This document shows positions 44,963 through 57,439 of a DNA stretch of 64,000 nucleotides, in pieces. Made by a program: the position numbers and the translations under genes. Position 1 is the first letter of the stretch, and the number at the start of each line of letters is the position of its first letter. Location: the NCBI GenBank assembly GCA_035610365.1, contig CM069436.1:40307117-40371116 (forward strand), read 5' to 3'. The notes beneath the pieces are model-generated. The model did not search any database. It was not told the DNA's origin and was given only the letters and a program-made list of their open reading frames with translations. This stretch comes from Aquatica leii. Lineage: Eukaryota > Arthropoda > Insecta > Coleoptera > Lampyridae.

Positions 44963-45309
44963 TTCTACCTAAAATTCAAAATTATAAATTTAGATAATCA
45001 GTGAAAGGATAATCAGTGACATGTGAACAGACGATAAAAATTTATTAAAGTAGATAATGTAAAATTTTATTCAGATATTGTGAAAATCTTACTTTGGCTT
45101 AACTTGATGAAGCGCTGTATAAGTGAAAACTAAAATAATCAAATGGTACACCTGTAACAAAATATTTGTGTTCAGAACTACGATATCTTATGGTCTAGGT
45201 ACTACTTACGATAAAACAACTTGTATCGTACTAGTAGTCTTGAAAAAGACTATTGAAAACTCCAGGAAAACCAAATCAAGTGAAAGAAGCTAAAAGCAAC
45301 AACATAAAT

Positions 45310-45424
45310 AAAACAAATCGCTTTTAAAATTTTGCTTATAGGATTTTACATGAGCTGCGCAGGAGTTTAGACACAGGTACTTCGCGCCAAAGTCATGTGA
45401 CGTCACAACTTTTATTGTCTATTA
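45310..45424 (-). repeat. Right terminal inverted repeat of the ISL2EU-like element
   Basis: Complement of 41429-41530, with small indels around TACCTGTGTC. Confidence 0.85.
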
Positions 45425-45488
45425 ACACCGCAGTTGAATTGAATTATGAAATGTCAAATTCCTAACTAACTTCACTGTACGGATTAAA

Positions 45489-45538
45489 CTTTTGATATCT
45501 TTCTGGAAAGTAATTTTAGGCTGGACATACCTAAATGA
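45489..45538 (-). repeat. Outer inverted repeat, right
   Basis: Complement reads AGGTATGTCCAGCC and later AAGATATCAAAAG, matching 41347-41395 at roughly two thirds of positions. Confidence 0.45.
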
Positions 45539-45539
45539 T

Positions 45540-47360
45540 CGCAGTGTACTAGAATTATTAAAACCATTTTACCTGTTACTAAATCAAAATTAAAATTTAA
45601 GATATTAATTTAAAAATAAAAATCAAGTGAGTCTTTCGTTTTATCACTAGCTTAATATAATTATAAAATAATTTTAACGTAATTCGAAATTGTGATTTGC
45701 AACAACAATAAACAGGTAACGTAAGTTTTTACTGCAAAAGTTAATTAAAATGCTTAAAAACATTATTACTATAAGCATTGATTATATTTAAAAAATGTAT
45801 TTAATTCAATAATAGTCACATTTAATTAAACGCGAACTTCAAATAACTTACATTTTTAGAATCAAATTAAATTATTTAATGAACGATTTAAATTCTTAAA
45901 ATAGCATTAAATAAAATCTCTTGCCCGTGGTAGACAATTTTGTAACCTTTTTTTTAACTTATATAATTATCACAAAATTTAAATATGTTCTTTATTGATC
46001 ACCTTAAAAAAGTGCTAGTTCACAATTTACTATTATACGTAATGATAAAGGTCTATACGAATACGTAGTAGAAAAAAATTATTATATTATTAAGGTAGAA
46101 ATTAAGATTCGTCGCAACAATTGACATTTAAAAATAAGCGTCCTAGAAACAAACTCTTTAACGCAGCCGAAATTGTCTCAAATACGACTCAATGGAACAA
46201 AAATTTCTTTTTAAAAACCTTCTGGTTATAAAATAATTAGTTTGTTTGAGTTACTACTTATACTTATAATTTTTAAATTTTAAAAACTATAATGGAATCA
46301 GCAAGTTGTAAGAATGTTCTAAAAACGATATTAGGATTGCCTAAAGGTTTACAAGTTTAAAATGCATACGTTGTAACTATAAAAAAATTTAATGAAAATC
46401 AATTTTCATGGAAACTCTCATGTAAACTTATTTATTTGACAGGCTTACGAACTTCAAATACGTGTGTACGTAAACGAAAAATTTGAAGATTAGCAAGTAA
46501 ACTTAAATTGAGAAATTTTTTTCTTGTTTTTGTATTTTGACATCCGATATTAAATAGTACATCAACATTTATAATACAGTTAAAGTAGTAATATACAATA
46601 TACAGAAACAAAATAAGTTTAGCTTACTACTTGTACAAATTAAGGAAAGAATTACTAAATAATACATACGTTAAATAAAGTTACAGTATCTACGCACTTA
46701 ACTAAAAGTAAAAGATAAGCAATTACGGTTTTAACTGTTAGGTCCTTGATCAAAACCTTTAAAAGTTTTTCAAATAAAAGAAATTAATTATCGTGCCACA
46801 AAGAATTTGAAATAACGGATTCTTTAAACTGCTCGCGTAAATACCAGCGCTAACTCTTACTTCCGTTGCAAGATTAATTTAACAGCTAGCTTTGTGATCT
46901 TTCCTTTAAAGAAGTTTCAGGTGTTTTTTCAATTTTTCATGTTAATGAAAACTTGAAACCTTGCGTTTATGTTTATCTAAAGGAATGGTGCTCACCTTTT
47001 AAAATCTTTATCTATTATGCTTTTATACTAAAAGCTAAATTAAAATTAATTTGTTTTTATTTTTATAGCAAAAAGTTTACAGTATGCTATGAGTTATCTT
47101 TAATGTACACTTAAGCAGTTGTAATAAAAATAAGTAAAAAAATGTTAAAATGAAAATGTAACAATTTTGCAAAGTTATTAAAAAAAAAACAGTATAACAA
47201 AGTCAATTTTACTTTTATTATGTTTTGTTTTTATGTTTAAAAAGTAAACAAATAAGTTGTGTTAAAAAACATGTACATTTTAACCAAACAGTAGAAAATT
47301 TTAAATATAAAGATTATGAAAATATTTTTTAACATAAACCAAACATATTTAGAATCTTTA
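45540..47360. other. AT-rich stretch without genes
   Basis: No coding signal or known repeat recognised. Confidence 0.35.
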
Positions 47361-47365
47361 CTTAA

Positions 47366-47635
47366 ATATTTTTTAACATAAAAAGCACTGACGTATATTT
47401 AGTCAAATTAAATACACTGTTAAAAAAATGAATTTGTATTGTTTTCTTTTTAAATAACACAAACTTAAAAAATGTGTGTAAGGTATAATGTGTATATACA
47501 AGGTATTTTTTAACATAAAAAAATATTGAAATTATGTTTAGTCAAATTAAATATACTGTTAAAAATGAATTTGTATTGTTTTTTTTAATAATAACACAAA
47601 GCCAAAGATGTGTATAAGGTATAATGTACAAGGTA
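47366..47635. repeat. Two tandem ~138-bp units
   Basis: Units start at about 47366 and 47504. They share TATTTTTTAACATAAAAA, TTTAGTCAAATTAAATA and AATGAATTTGTATTGTTTT, and each ends with AAGGTATAATGT...ACAAGGTAT. A truncated trace (TTTTTTAACATAAACC) precedes them near 47325. Confidence 0.75.
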
Positions 47636-47639
47636 TTTC

Positions 47640-49020
47640 TGTTGAGTACTATGTAAAGTTTTCTATTTTATTTCTTGTATTATTTTTGTTTTTATGTTTT
47701 GTTTATATTGGGTTTGTTAAGAATCAAAGTTTTAACTTAACCAATTTCTAAAGTTTATTATTATACATCCTACTAAAGAAGAGTATATTTTTGAAATATT
47801 TGTATTGCAAGTTATTCTTTGCTATAAATTATTTTTAAATATTTATTTCAAAGAAGCAAAATTTATATAGTTTTATAAATTTACGAGTCATATATTTAAA
47901 TCTCCTTACTGCTGCTTTAAAAGAAAGTGGTGTGGTCACCACACGACTTTCATATAAGGAATGTTCACATATTTTTTTTAAGCTTATGCTGTCATAAAAC
48001 CACACTGAAATAATATGTACACGTTTGTATTGACTTTTCAGCATGATATGACTTTTTTAAATTTTTTTTCTTCTCGATTTCATTAAGATACAACCGAAAT
48101 ATAGCAAATTGAGTTTATGTTGTGCACCTCGATTCTGCCGTTGGGAAGCTAAAATTTTTTGTTACGGTAAAAACGTAATTTCTGCGTGTGACTAAAGTAC
48201 AATCAATTACGTGTAACTCAATCTATAGAAAAGATATACAACGGCAGCTCAAAGTTTTGGAAATGAGAGTCTTTGATGTTTGATCTGTTGAAAAAACGCC
48301 AAAATAAAAACAAACTCTAGGTGCCCGTTTCCACCTGACAATAATTAAGGAAGACAAGTAAGACACATTTAAACTAACAAAACGTACATTTATTTTAACA
48401 TAAACCTTTAAAAAATTAAGAAATATTAGTAAAACAAATATTTGTAAAACAAAATCATAGTAATTTTAATTAGAGCAACGCACACATTTAGTCAAGCCTC
48501 AAACTTGAATAATTTGAAAAGTAGTAAATCAAAAAATTACGTAAACTACTTGTAACAGTAAACGTATACTTTATCGTCGTATGTACAGTCGATACTAAAA
48601 ATTTTTAAATAAAGAAAAAAGATACTTATATGTCTAAAACGCTGCTAGCGCTAGTCGGATATTAATATTCCCTAAAAAACTGAAATGTAAAGCAAAAAGT
48701 ATACTACCGTAGTATTGCAAACAGACTGCGTAGGTTACATTGTATATTACAACACAATGTGCGCTAAACTTTATGTGATATTTAACCTTTTACCAGCCGC
48801 ACCCTTAAATCAAATTTTTGTCTACATTTGCTGGTTTTAAAAAAACGGTATGTTACCATTTTGGGAACGTTGGCGTGTTTGAAAAATATAAAACTAGTTT
48901 TTTTACTATTTATTTCTCAGTAAATGTAATTAAACATTGCATAAACTATACGTTATATGTACAGCTATTTTTTGGAATGAAAATAATCAAAACAAACATT
49001 TTTGTAAAGACGTTTATCAC
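47640..49020. other. Stretch without recognised genes
   Basis: A short inverted pair CTGCCGTTG / CAACGGCAG at about 48134 and 48240 may mark a small degraded MITE. Nothing else recognised. Confidence 0.3.
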
Positions 49021-49029
49021 ATTTGCTGC

Positions 49030-50200
49030 ATTTCAGCATTGTTTTTTACAGACAACACAACGTTCTCGCAATGTACTTGTTTAGAGTATGGTTTGTAACA
49101 TCAAATCTGATGTCTTGTAATACAGGTGCAAATATGCTCCATTTTTTCTCATTTGAACTGCACCAACGTTAATGAGCGCTAATGCTATGTTTCGTCTAAA
49201 CTGCAAATGGGTTATAGATGTTCCGGGATTTATTTATGTTGATAAAATGAAAATGCGACAGCAATGGTTAAATTTAGACCATTTCAAAAAAAGTTTCTCC
49301 ACCACTTTTTTAATCGTAACATTGGTCTGTAGCTAGCTGATAAACCTAATCCGAAATTATACATGCTGATTAAGTTTGGTTCTGTGATTTCTTTCTTATT
49401 TACAGATTTTACTCTTTTGGTCGTTGTTTGAATTGGTGTAACTTTAAAGTGATTACTTACTACATTTAGTACCGCATTGTCGTTCCATTTGACACAGACT
49501 ACAAGCTCATCTGACCTATTATTGTATAAACCCCTATCTTTTTTCTTCATGTCCTTTCATGAAATCAAAAGACATTTGTTCGTTTTGTATTCTCTTATTG
49601 TACTACCGACACGAATACCTTTTTTGGACAAAACCGTTAGGAACGCGTGGCTTGTAAAAAATTGTCAAAACACACTACATGGTTATCTGGATTTTTTATT
49701 GCTTTTAGCACCTAATGAACTACCCGGCTTGCTAAAGGTGTTGTACGGTCTTCTGACTTTCCACAATAAATTTTCAAGTTGTATAAATATTCATCGTTTC
49801 CACACACCATCTATATCTTGAATCCAAACCTACTCGATTTGTTTTTAATAAACATTTTTGCCGAGTGACGCCCATGATATGGAACCATTCCTTCTTCTAT
49901 ACTAAGATTATGAAATTACACAAATTGTAGAAATCTTTCTTTTAGTTTTTCAGAAAACACCAAAACTTTTGCCACTTTAAAGCCAGAAAGACTACACTTG
50001 TCAACTAAGTGAATCTCTTCTTCAGATACATTAAAGTTATGAACATTTTTGTCTCTCCTAGCATAAAGTTTATTTTCTGACAAAAGAAATAATTTCGGTT
50101 GTAAGAAATTAAATACTATTTCATATTCCGATTTTCCAACGTGCTCTTCGTTTATTTTTCGATAATTCTTAGCGTTACATTCAATTGACAATTTCTGTGT
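49030..50200 (-). pseudogene. piggyBac-type transposase, second lineage
   Basis: Minus strand, joined across shifts: EYEIVFNFLQP (50.1 kb), KEWFHIMG...RQ near the position of the first Asp (lost), MFIKNKSSRFGFKI, CGNDEYLYNLKIYCGKSEDR, then NPDNHVVCFDNFLQ (second Asp in DNF, about 49670). Next are DRGLYNNRSDELVVCVKWND, NAVLNVVSNHFKVTP, EPNLISMYNFGLGLSASYRP and MLRLKKWWRNFF (third-Asp region, where the usual GVD is missing). A CVVCKKQC remnant of the cysteine-rich tail lies near 49050. Long dead; no ends found. Confidence 0.75.
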
Positions 50201-51985
50201 TTTTTCTACATTCCTCTTCTTTTTGTTGATGTTTCTTCTTATTTCTCTTCATCATTTGCAGAATTTTAAAAATGTAGCATCACTTCTCCAGTAACTTTTT
50301 TGGATATTTTATGTAAATGCAGTACATTGTCATCAAAGGAATTTTTAACTCTCAATGCCTTGATTGCCAGATTCTAAAGGAATGATTACTATATCCATCT
50401 CTTTTGCAGACGTTGTAGCTTTAACATCATCAACCGTGTTTCTTAAAAGTCTGTATCTGGCAACAGATCCAAAATATAATTACTTTTATATTATGCTAAA
50501 TTTAACTTTTTTTCACTATAAGACTGACTCGTCAAACACGCTCTTATCCATAATTACATATACGCGGCACTGATCAACACAGTCAAAAATAACTGTACTG
50601 TTCAAATGCTAAATAAAAACTAAAAATTGCAAAAGCAAATTCTGTATGTAAAAGAAACGCTTCAACAACTTCCGACTCGCAGCAACCTGCACTTGTAGTA
50701 CTCGGCGTCAATTTATGACACATATATTGTGCCGCATACTGGTCCAAATTGGTTCAAAATTGGGAAACACAAGTTTTAGGTCAATTTTTAGAAAAAATAT
50801 AAAAGAAAAATATAAAATTCAAATAGTAGTTACAAAATGCATTATACTGACTATGATTCTAACAAAAAAAATTTCAAAAAACAAAAGCAGTAAGTTTATC
50901 ATAAATTTTTAAACGCTATGTTCTCAAAATGAGGGCGATGGCATTTAAAAAGTTAAATTAAATTTGTAGGCCAACCAGATGTGCTGCAAATTCTTCCAAA
51001 TATTTTAGCAACGAAGAGTATTATGGATTTGACATTTAATAGATAACAGTAATAGCCGGTTCGCATTTAAGAAGCAACGATGATTACATGAGCTTTTGCA
51101 TTTAGTAATTAATTACTATTAAAAATAATTTCTGAACGGAGCAATTACCTGTAATTAAAAGAATTCTTGCAGTTATTAAGTGACGGTAGTAAAATGCTAT
51201 AAGAACAAAAGAAAATTAAACCTTACCGGAAAATAAAAATGCACTTTTACTTCAGCGATTTTTTCACACTTAATAATTGAATTTTTATTCAATTTACTTT
51301 ATTAATTATACGGACGTTCCAAGATTTTTAATAAAAAATATCACTGAGCATTTCGTTACCACGTGCCATTTTTTTAGTTTGATAATCAAAATGCAAATGT
51401 GTAGACGTTAACAGAAACTATTGAAGAAGTAAACCCAATGTTGCCAACGGAGTTTAAAATGAGCAAAAGAAGGAGCGCTACAAAGGAAAAACCGCGTTTT
51501 TAAAATCACTAAATATAATATACTAACCAGTGCTATGTAATTAAAATTGTTAATATAGCAGTACAACCAAAACTAAAAAAAAAATTTTAATTACAAAAAA
51601 ATTACAAAATGGCCAAACGTGTTTAGAACGACGTTTGTTTCTGAACGTTCTAAAGTAAAACAATGTAATAGCGTTATATAATGTATCAGCAAATAAACAA
51701 TGTACACAAAACACAAAAACAAATTTTTCAGATAAACATATTGTTGAGTATAAAATTTTGCTGAGAGAAACCAGATTGCTTTGATAATAAAGAGAAATTG
51801 CTTAACACGTTCACTGTCTATATGAAGAGTCATAATAAATGCACAGCAGTCCCGTATATAAAAAACTGATTTACCACATTTGGGTCATGAGACTCTGATG
51901 TTAAAAAAATATATGTTTGGAGTCCAATAAGTCCTATTTGGTTCGTTCTTGTAATATATAATTTTACCATTTCTTGAAGACTGCT
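50200..51985. other. Stretch without recognised genes
   Basis: The left part may include the piggyBac N-terminus and the right part the left end of the next piggyBac copy (TTTGGGTCATGAGACTC at about 51880). No other feature. Confidence 0.3.
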
Positions 51986-51989
51986 TCTG

Positions 51990-53218
51990 GTGACGGGCAT
52001 TCTTCAGTTCCTTTCTATAGAAAGCTATTGGAAAAATGACTTAATATATGACCATACTCTTTTTCATCGCCTTCCAATGAACTATAATAGAGTTGTTCTA
52101 ATGCTAAGATGCTGGCATTTTGCAAACAATAAGGACAAAGACGAGACTAGAACTTACAAAATCAAACCTTTGCTTGATATGTTAATCAACATCACGAAAG
52201 ATTTGTACAAACCTGAAAACATCGTCGTAGTTGATGAAACTATGATACCATTTCGAGATAGACTCTCTTTTCACCAATACAATCCGTCAATAACCAGCAA
52301 ATATGGAATCAAGCTATACAAAGTTTGCACACCTGAGGGATTTACATATATTATAAGTATATATGACAAAAAAATAAAAAAATTACTAGACTTAGATTTG
52401 CCAGGATCAACAGTTGTTCACCTAACTAAAGATCTTCTTGAAGAAGGCCAACTAATAATAACTGATAACTGGTATACAAGCTTTGACTTAGCAAAATTTT
52501 TATACATTAAAAAAAACAAACTTGCTAGATACCATTAAAAATTACAGAAAAGATTTGAATAAACATGTTGTCGGTACCAACCTGAAAAAAGAAGAAATAT
52601 GTAGTTCGCAACAAGAATACGTGACATTCCTAAAGCGGAAAGACAAACGAGACGTGCACATGCTTTCTACTTGCTACGGAGATGAAATGGTAGAAACTGG
52701 GACAGACAGAAAAGGAAACAAGAAAATGAAACCGAAAGGTATATTGGAGTATAATAGGGGAAAATAAGGTGTTGACATTTCTAACCAGCTATCAAGTTAC
52801 TATACGTCACTACGCAAATCATTGGTATGGTATAAAAAAAATGCTATCGAACTTGTATCCAGCACCACCCTAATCAACTCTCACATTATTTTTAAGTCTG
52901 TCTGGTAAAAATCTTACGTTACTTCAGTATACAGAGTCGGTTGTGAAAGATCTCCTGAATCTCAATGACTCTAAACAGAACTACGTAGCGGCTCTACACA
53001 AAAAACCTAAGATATCTACTCACAAATTACAAGAAGTGAGAGATGATAAAGTTGCACCGTTACGAAAACGGTGCCATGGATGTAATTTAATGCTGAAGGT
53101 CCAAGGTTTCAATGCAAAAGATGCAGCTAAGAAAACCAAAAAAAAACATCAACGTATTGCTCAGAATGTTCCCACACATACTGCCTACCTTGTTATAATA
53201 AGGCTCACTAATATATAA
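51990..53218 (+). pseudogene. piggyBac-type transposase, third lineage
   Basis: Starts inside the dimerisation domain (SIESYWKNDLIYDHTLFHRL; MNYNRVVLMLRCWHFAN). Catalytic Asp 1 is in NIVVVDETMIPFRDRLSFHQ (about 52228) and Asp 2 in QLIITDNWYTSFDLA (about 52461). A frameshift near 52520 leads to DTIKNYRKDLNK and MLSTCYGDEMVE. Then a TAA at 52765-52767 immediately precedes GVDISNQLSSYYTSLRK, which holds Asp 3. A shifted C-terminal part (52943-53218) has PLRKRCHGCNLMLK, the start of the cysteine-rich domain. All three catalytic Asp are retained. Right end probably near GACCCATATATGGGTC at about 53514-53529. Confidence 0.85.
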
Positions 53219-53970
53219 TATTGCAATTTCATGTTTACATCATGTTTATAAAGTAAATAATAAAAGGGATTTGGAAACAAACAATCTTTTATTGTAAGTA
53301 TATACTGTATAAAATAATGTAGTAACTAGTGATTTATTATCTAAATCCATGCCTCGAATATAGGTCACCTTACATACCTACCTTGTCATATTACCAACTC
53401 CACCGTATTAACCTGCCAATTCATCGACAGTCCGTCTTAAAATTCCATATAAAATTAAACCAAAACGTGAGCCAAATAAGGGACACGGGACTTACAGAGA
53501 TCAAAAGACATGACCCATATATGGGTCATAGAACAACGAACGTGTGTTTTTTTTAGAATGTGCAATCATTTTTAAATCTCAACGTACAATAAATAATAAA
53601 AACAAAAATATATTTTAGTGTTGAAAACACTAGGAAGCTTGATTTGAAGGCTCGTGTAACAAAACGATGAAACGCTCAGATGAAACAAATCTGGAACTTG
53701 CGGTGGTGCCCAATTTCATAGATGCAGTGTTTATTATTATAAACAAGATATTACTTATGATGCGTTTTAAGTTTTAAAAATATAAAAAGTTTTAATTTCA
53801 CTCAGTAGTGATGAAAAATGATTATAGTAATTGCAGAAGTAGATCCGCGCAAGCTTCCGCCTTGTACGCTGCAAAAACGGTATAATATAGATGCAAATTG
53901 CACATAAACAATTTATTGAGCACAAAATTTACTACAAAAACGTCCCCGGGAATGTACAATTATATCTAAT
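53219..53970. other. Right flank of the piggyBac copy and spacer
   Basis: Includes the palindrome GACCCATATATGGGTC (about 53514), comparable to TTTGGGTCATGAG at 51.88 kb, which may be the degraded inverted ends. No genes. Confidence 0.35.
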
Positions 53971-53974
53971 AGTT

Positions 53975-54141
53975 TAAGAATTACTAGTTTGGTAGTGATT
54001 CTATCCGGCCATAGATCCTTCGATGTGGAGGATAGGCACAACACAAAGAAAACTCTGTAGCAATTGTGGCTAGGTTTCGTGCTTTTCCTCCACATCGAAG
54101 GATTTATGGTCGCATAGAATCACTATCAAACTATTAAGTTT
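53975..54141. repeat. Short foldback element
   Basis: Arms 53975-54033 and 54085-54141 are inverted copies (TAGTGATTCTAT, ATCCTTCGATGTGGAGGA in one and their complements in the other), with a ~50-bp loop. Confidence 0.85.
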
Positions 54142-56010
54142 TTGGTGGAGTTGTATCGTTCTCATAGTAAATTTAAGAATTACAGAATTTTAATGTAATT
54201 TTCCTGCTACTTTGCACACTTGTATCTTCTAAACTAAACGTAATTGTACTCTTCCGCCAATTTTTTTATAGTAAAGTTTGTCTTCTATTAAAATGTTTAT
54301 CTGCAACTTTCTTCTATGTTGCACCGTTTTAGGGTAATAGCTTATTGGTTATTTTAAATTATTTAGGAAATCATTTCAATACAAAAATTGTGGCGATTTC
54401 AATGCTGGTGTAATATTACAACATCGATAAAGCTACCCTTAGCCGCAAAAAAAGCCGCGGCGGTCACCAAAAGCAACTCGACCGAAACACACATGTTCTA
54501 CTAAACCGATAATTTATGTTCAAGTTTTAAAATCCATAAACGAAATAATTTAATAAACCTGATTTTTAAAGTTTTATAATAATCAGTTTTATAATATCAG
54601 TAATTACTAGTTTAAATCATAAACGATTTCATTGTAAAGTTATCAACATAGGACGAAAGTAGGTAAAATAATATTTGAGTAAATTTTAATTGTCGAAATT
54701 GTATCAACAGCCAAACGATTGTAAAGCTTATTAGCGTTATAAATCTGTTAAGACTAGAGAAAGGATTCATGTTAAAGTAAAGTTCATCACTTTAATGGTT
54801 TTTTAAAGTCAGTAGCACATTTGTTTAATATTAATAAGAGAAAAAAATGTAGAATTGGTAAAAAAAAATTTAATAAAAAGGCATGTCGATTATTTCGCGT
54901 CGCAAAATGTTTTTATTGCGACTCCAATCTGCTGTAAGTCTTTTTTAGATATGACAAGGAATCGCGAACGCGACAAAAATCAATTTTTAAACTGTGGATG
55001 CACATTTCCAAAGACGAAATCTCCACTTTGCAACTTTTACATCTGAAAGGATATGGCAACGTAGCTTGACTCGTGTCATAATCTTAGAAGCTGTCAAACT
55101 GTGAACTGCCATAAAGCTCGGGTAAAATCCAGTAATTATTTAGTTGTTAAAAACGCGCATCAACTAGTTAAAGTGTGGGAAGCAATTGTCAGGAATCACG
55201 CGATATAAATTGTTTATTTAATCATTGAATGATTTATTTAATCCAAGCGTGTTTAATAAAAGTCTGGCTTAATTTCTGAAAGTTCCACTTTGGCTCTAAA
55301 ATTGATTGTGTCTAGACAAAATTTTACATTTATCCAGATGCTTTCAAACATATTTAAGCCAGCACAAAATGAGTCAGTGGACGTGAATTACAATTTTTCG
55401 ACCATTCCTCGCATAACATGCTTGTGAGCGCAATATTATTATTAGAGATTTGCGAAGGTGAGTTTATGTCTTGAAAATATTTTGTGTCAAATAAAATTTG
55501 ATGTTTTGAGACTTCGTTGCTTGCTTTGTGTTTATTACCGTACATCACTTGGAAAAGAAAAGCTAAGCGTTACCAACACAGCCCAAATACCCATTTTTGT
55601 GTTTTCTAGAAAATTTTCTATAAAAGATGTACCCTCCAGTTTGCAATCATTTTGCACTAAACTAAATTACATACTACTAAAGCTATAATTGGGAAACAAC
55701 AGCCGTCCCATTTGGATTTAGAGTTTTTATTACCAATTCAATGCCGAGCACAATTTCCGTTCTTTTTGGGGAGATAAAGGGCAAACAAATTAAACTACAA
55801 AAATAGAAAAAAATAGTGACGCCGGCCTATTTACATGCCATGATGTTTGTTCAAATGCTTGGATTTAAGATAACACGATCGGGTTTTTCTTTAAGTATGT
55901 CACTGGAAGCTATGTTTTATCAGCGCGCAGCAATTCTTGATAATGAACGATCTTGCTCATAATTTGTTATGACAAAGATTCTCTATAAGTCATTGGTGTA
56001 GCAACACTGA
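54142..56010. other. Stretch with unassigned protein-like fragments
   Basis: Plus-strand pieces such as CGCTFPKTKSPLCNFYI (about 54990-55045), KLSVTNTAQIPIFVFSRKFS (about 55560-55620) and TAVPFGFRVFITN (about 55690) look like decayed coding sequence. The T-x-T-A-Q-x-x-x-F-V block is faintly reminiscent of hAT-derived transposases. Not enough to name. Confidence 0.25.
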
Positions 56011-56041
56011 AAGATGATTAATCAGCAAGATTAATCATCTT
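56011..56041. repeat. Perfect 13-bp hairpin beside a TIR
   Basis: AAGATGATTAATC, a 5-base loop AGCAA, then GATTAATCATCTT. Directly abuts the CACGGAGAGAAAT terminal repeat. Confidence 0.8.
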
Positions 56042-56919
56042 CCACACGGAGAGAAATCTGCAATCACTAGTTATGAATAGTATGTTCATAAATTACACAT
56101 TTAATAAAATTTATAAAATATGAATTATATTATGATGTTATGCGTAATACGCATACAACATTCCTAAGAGTGCAATTTGTATGCGTTACGTGTATTCATG
56201 TATTATGAATATGGTTTATAAATGTAATAAAGTTATGAATTGTTTTCATATTTTACTAGTTATCACTATAGTTATAATTTTATCTTAAGTTATGAACAAA
56301 CCTTCTTATATTATGATACATCAGCAAAACCAGCAGAACGTTTCACACGCAGATAGTGTGTGCATTACATCATCTACAAAAGTGATTTTATCAACTGATC
56401 AAAAAGTAATAAAATTCTCATATATTTCTGTTTTTTGAGTTCTAATGTTTGTATATTAATTATTTTCTATGAATATACATAAGATACAAATATTAGTACT
56501 TATAACACATTCACATACAAATTTATAATTCTTGCGTAAACTAGTAGGTAACGAAAATATATTACATTATAAAGTATGTATTTGTATGAGGTGTACCAAA
56601 TTAATTTGCCGTTTATCTCAATTTTACATTATATATTGTGCGTATTTCCATTTCTTAAAATTAATATTAAAAACGTTTATAAATACTAACAATCCAAAGT
56701 AGGTACATATGTTCTGTTTTGTATTTAAAATGATAAGTTTCTCCGGTATCAGCTACTGTCAAAAATGTTTACATAAATTAGAATTTTACAACACGTTCTA
56801 GTCATTTATGCACATACGTCTAAGCGTTCAGTCAACGGTCTAAGGTAATCAAATCCCTATCGCAAAACGATTCAAGGAATTATATTCCGGTACCCGTATT
56901 AAACACAAACATGCAGTTG

Positions 56920-57030
56920 TCAAAGTAGTCATAGTATCCAAAGTAATCAAAGTAACGAATACAAAAAGTAAAAGTAACGAATAGAAACGATTACTCAAAA
57001 GTAACGAAATTCACCATCACTTTAACTTGA
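56920..57030 (-). repeat. hAT-like terminal sequence, tentative
   Basis: The complement reads AGTGATGGTGAATTTCGTTA followed by repeated CGTTACTTTT/ATTACTTTG words. This resembles the ends of hAT MITEs that start CAGTGGTGG and contain many GTTACTTT repeats. The partner end was not found. Confidence 0.25.
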
Positions 57031-57439
57031 ATTAGAATTAGATATACAAGATGTTCAAAGTTATCTGTTTATTATTGCTATTTTGATTAATATTAAAGCT
57101 ACGAATTAGATTAAATTGAAAGTTGAAACACTTTTGATCACTTTCTGTTTATTTACATTTTCTAATACACATACTTCTTATTTCTAGATTTGCGTCGCTA
57201 TAATTTAACTAAAGTATTGCAAAGAGTTGTAAAACCTAAAGGCTATAAGAAAATGAAAATAAGGTATGGAAAGTTAGCATTGGAGAAACATGGAAGTTTT
57301 TTAGTTTTAAAGTGAGAACAGTGGCAGATATGTGTAGTAAGGATGACGATAATCTAGTTTGCTTTGGTAACGGATAATATTACGTATTTATACAATAATT
57401 TTCTATAAACTTTTGATGCCTACTTTAAAATAATGGATT

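Larger units (their letters stand above)
41429..45424. mobile_element. ISL2EU-like DNA transposon (Harbinger-related), 4.0 kb
   Basis: Terminal inverted repeats of about 100 bp: left 41429-41530 and right 45310-45424. They share AATAGACAA, GTGACGTCAC, TTGGCGCGAAG, CTAAACTCCTGCGCA, TAAGCAAAATTTTAAAAGC in mirrored order. Inside are two convergent genes: a THAP/DDE_4 transposase (plus) and a SWIM/YqaJ nuclease (minus). ISL2EU elements are known to encode exactly a DDE transposase and a YqaJ-type protein. Only a few stops and one or two shifts, so this is the youngest-looking large element here. Confidence 0.85.
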
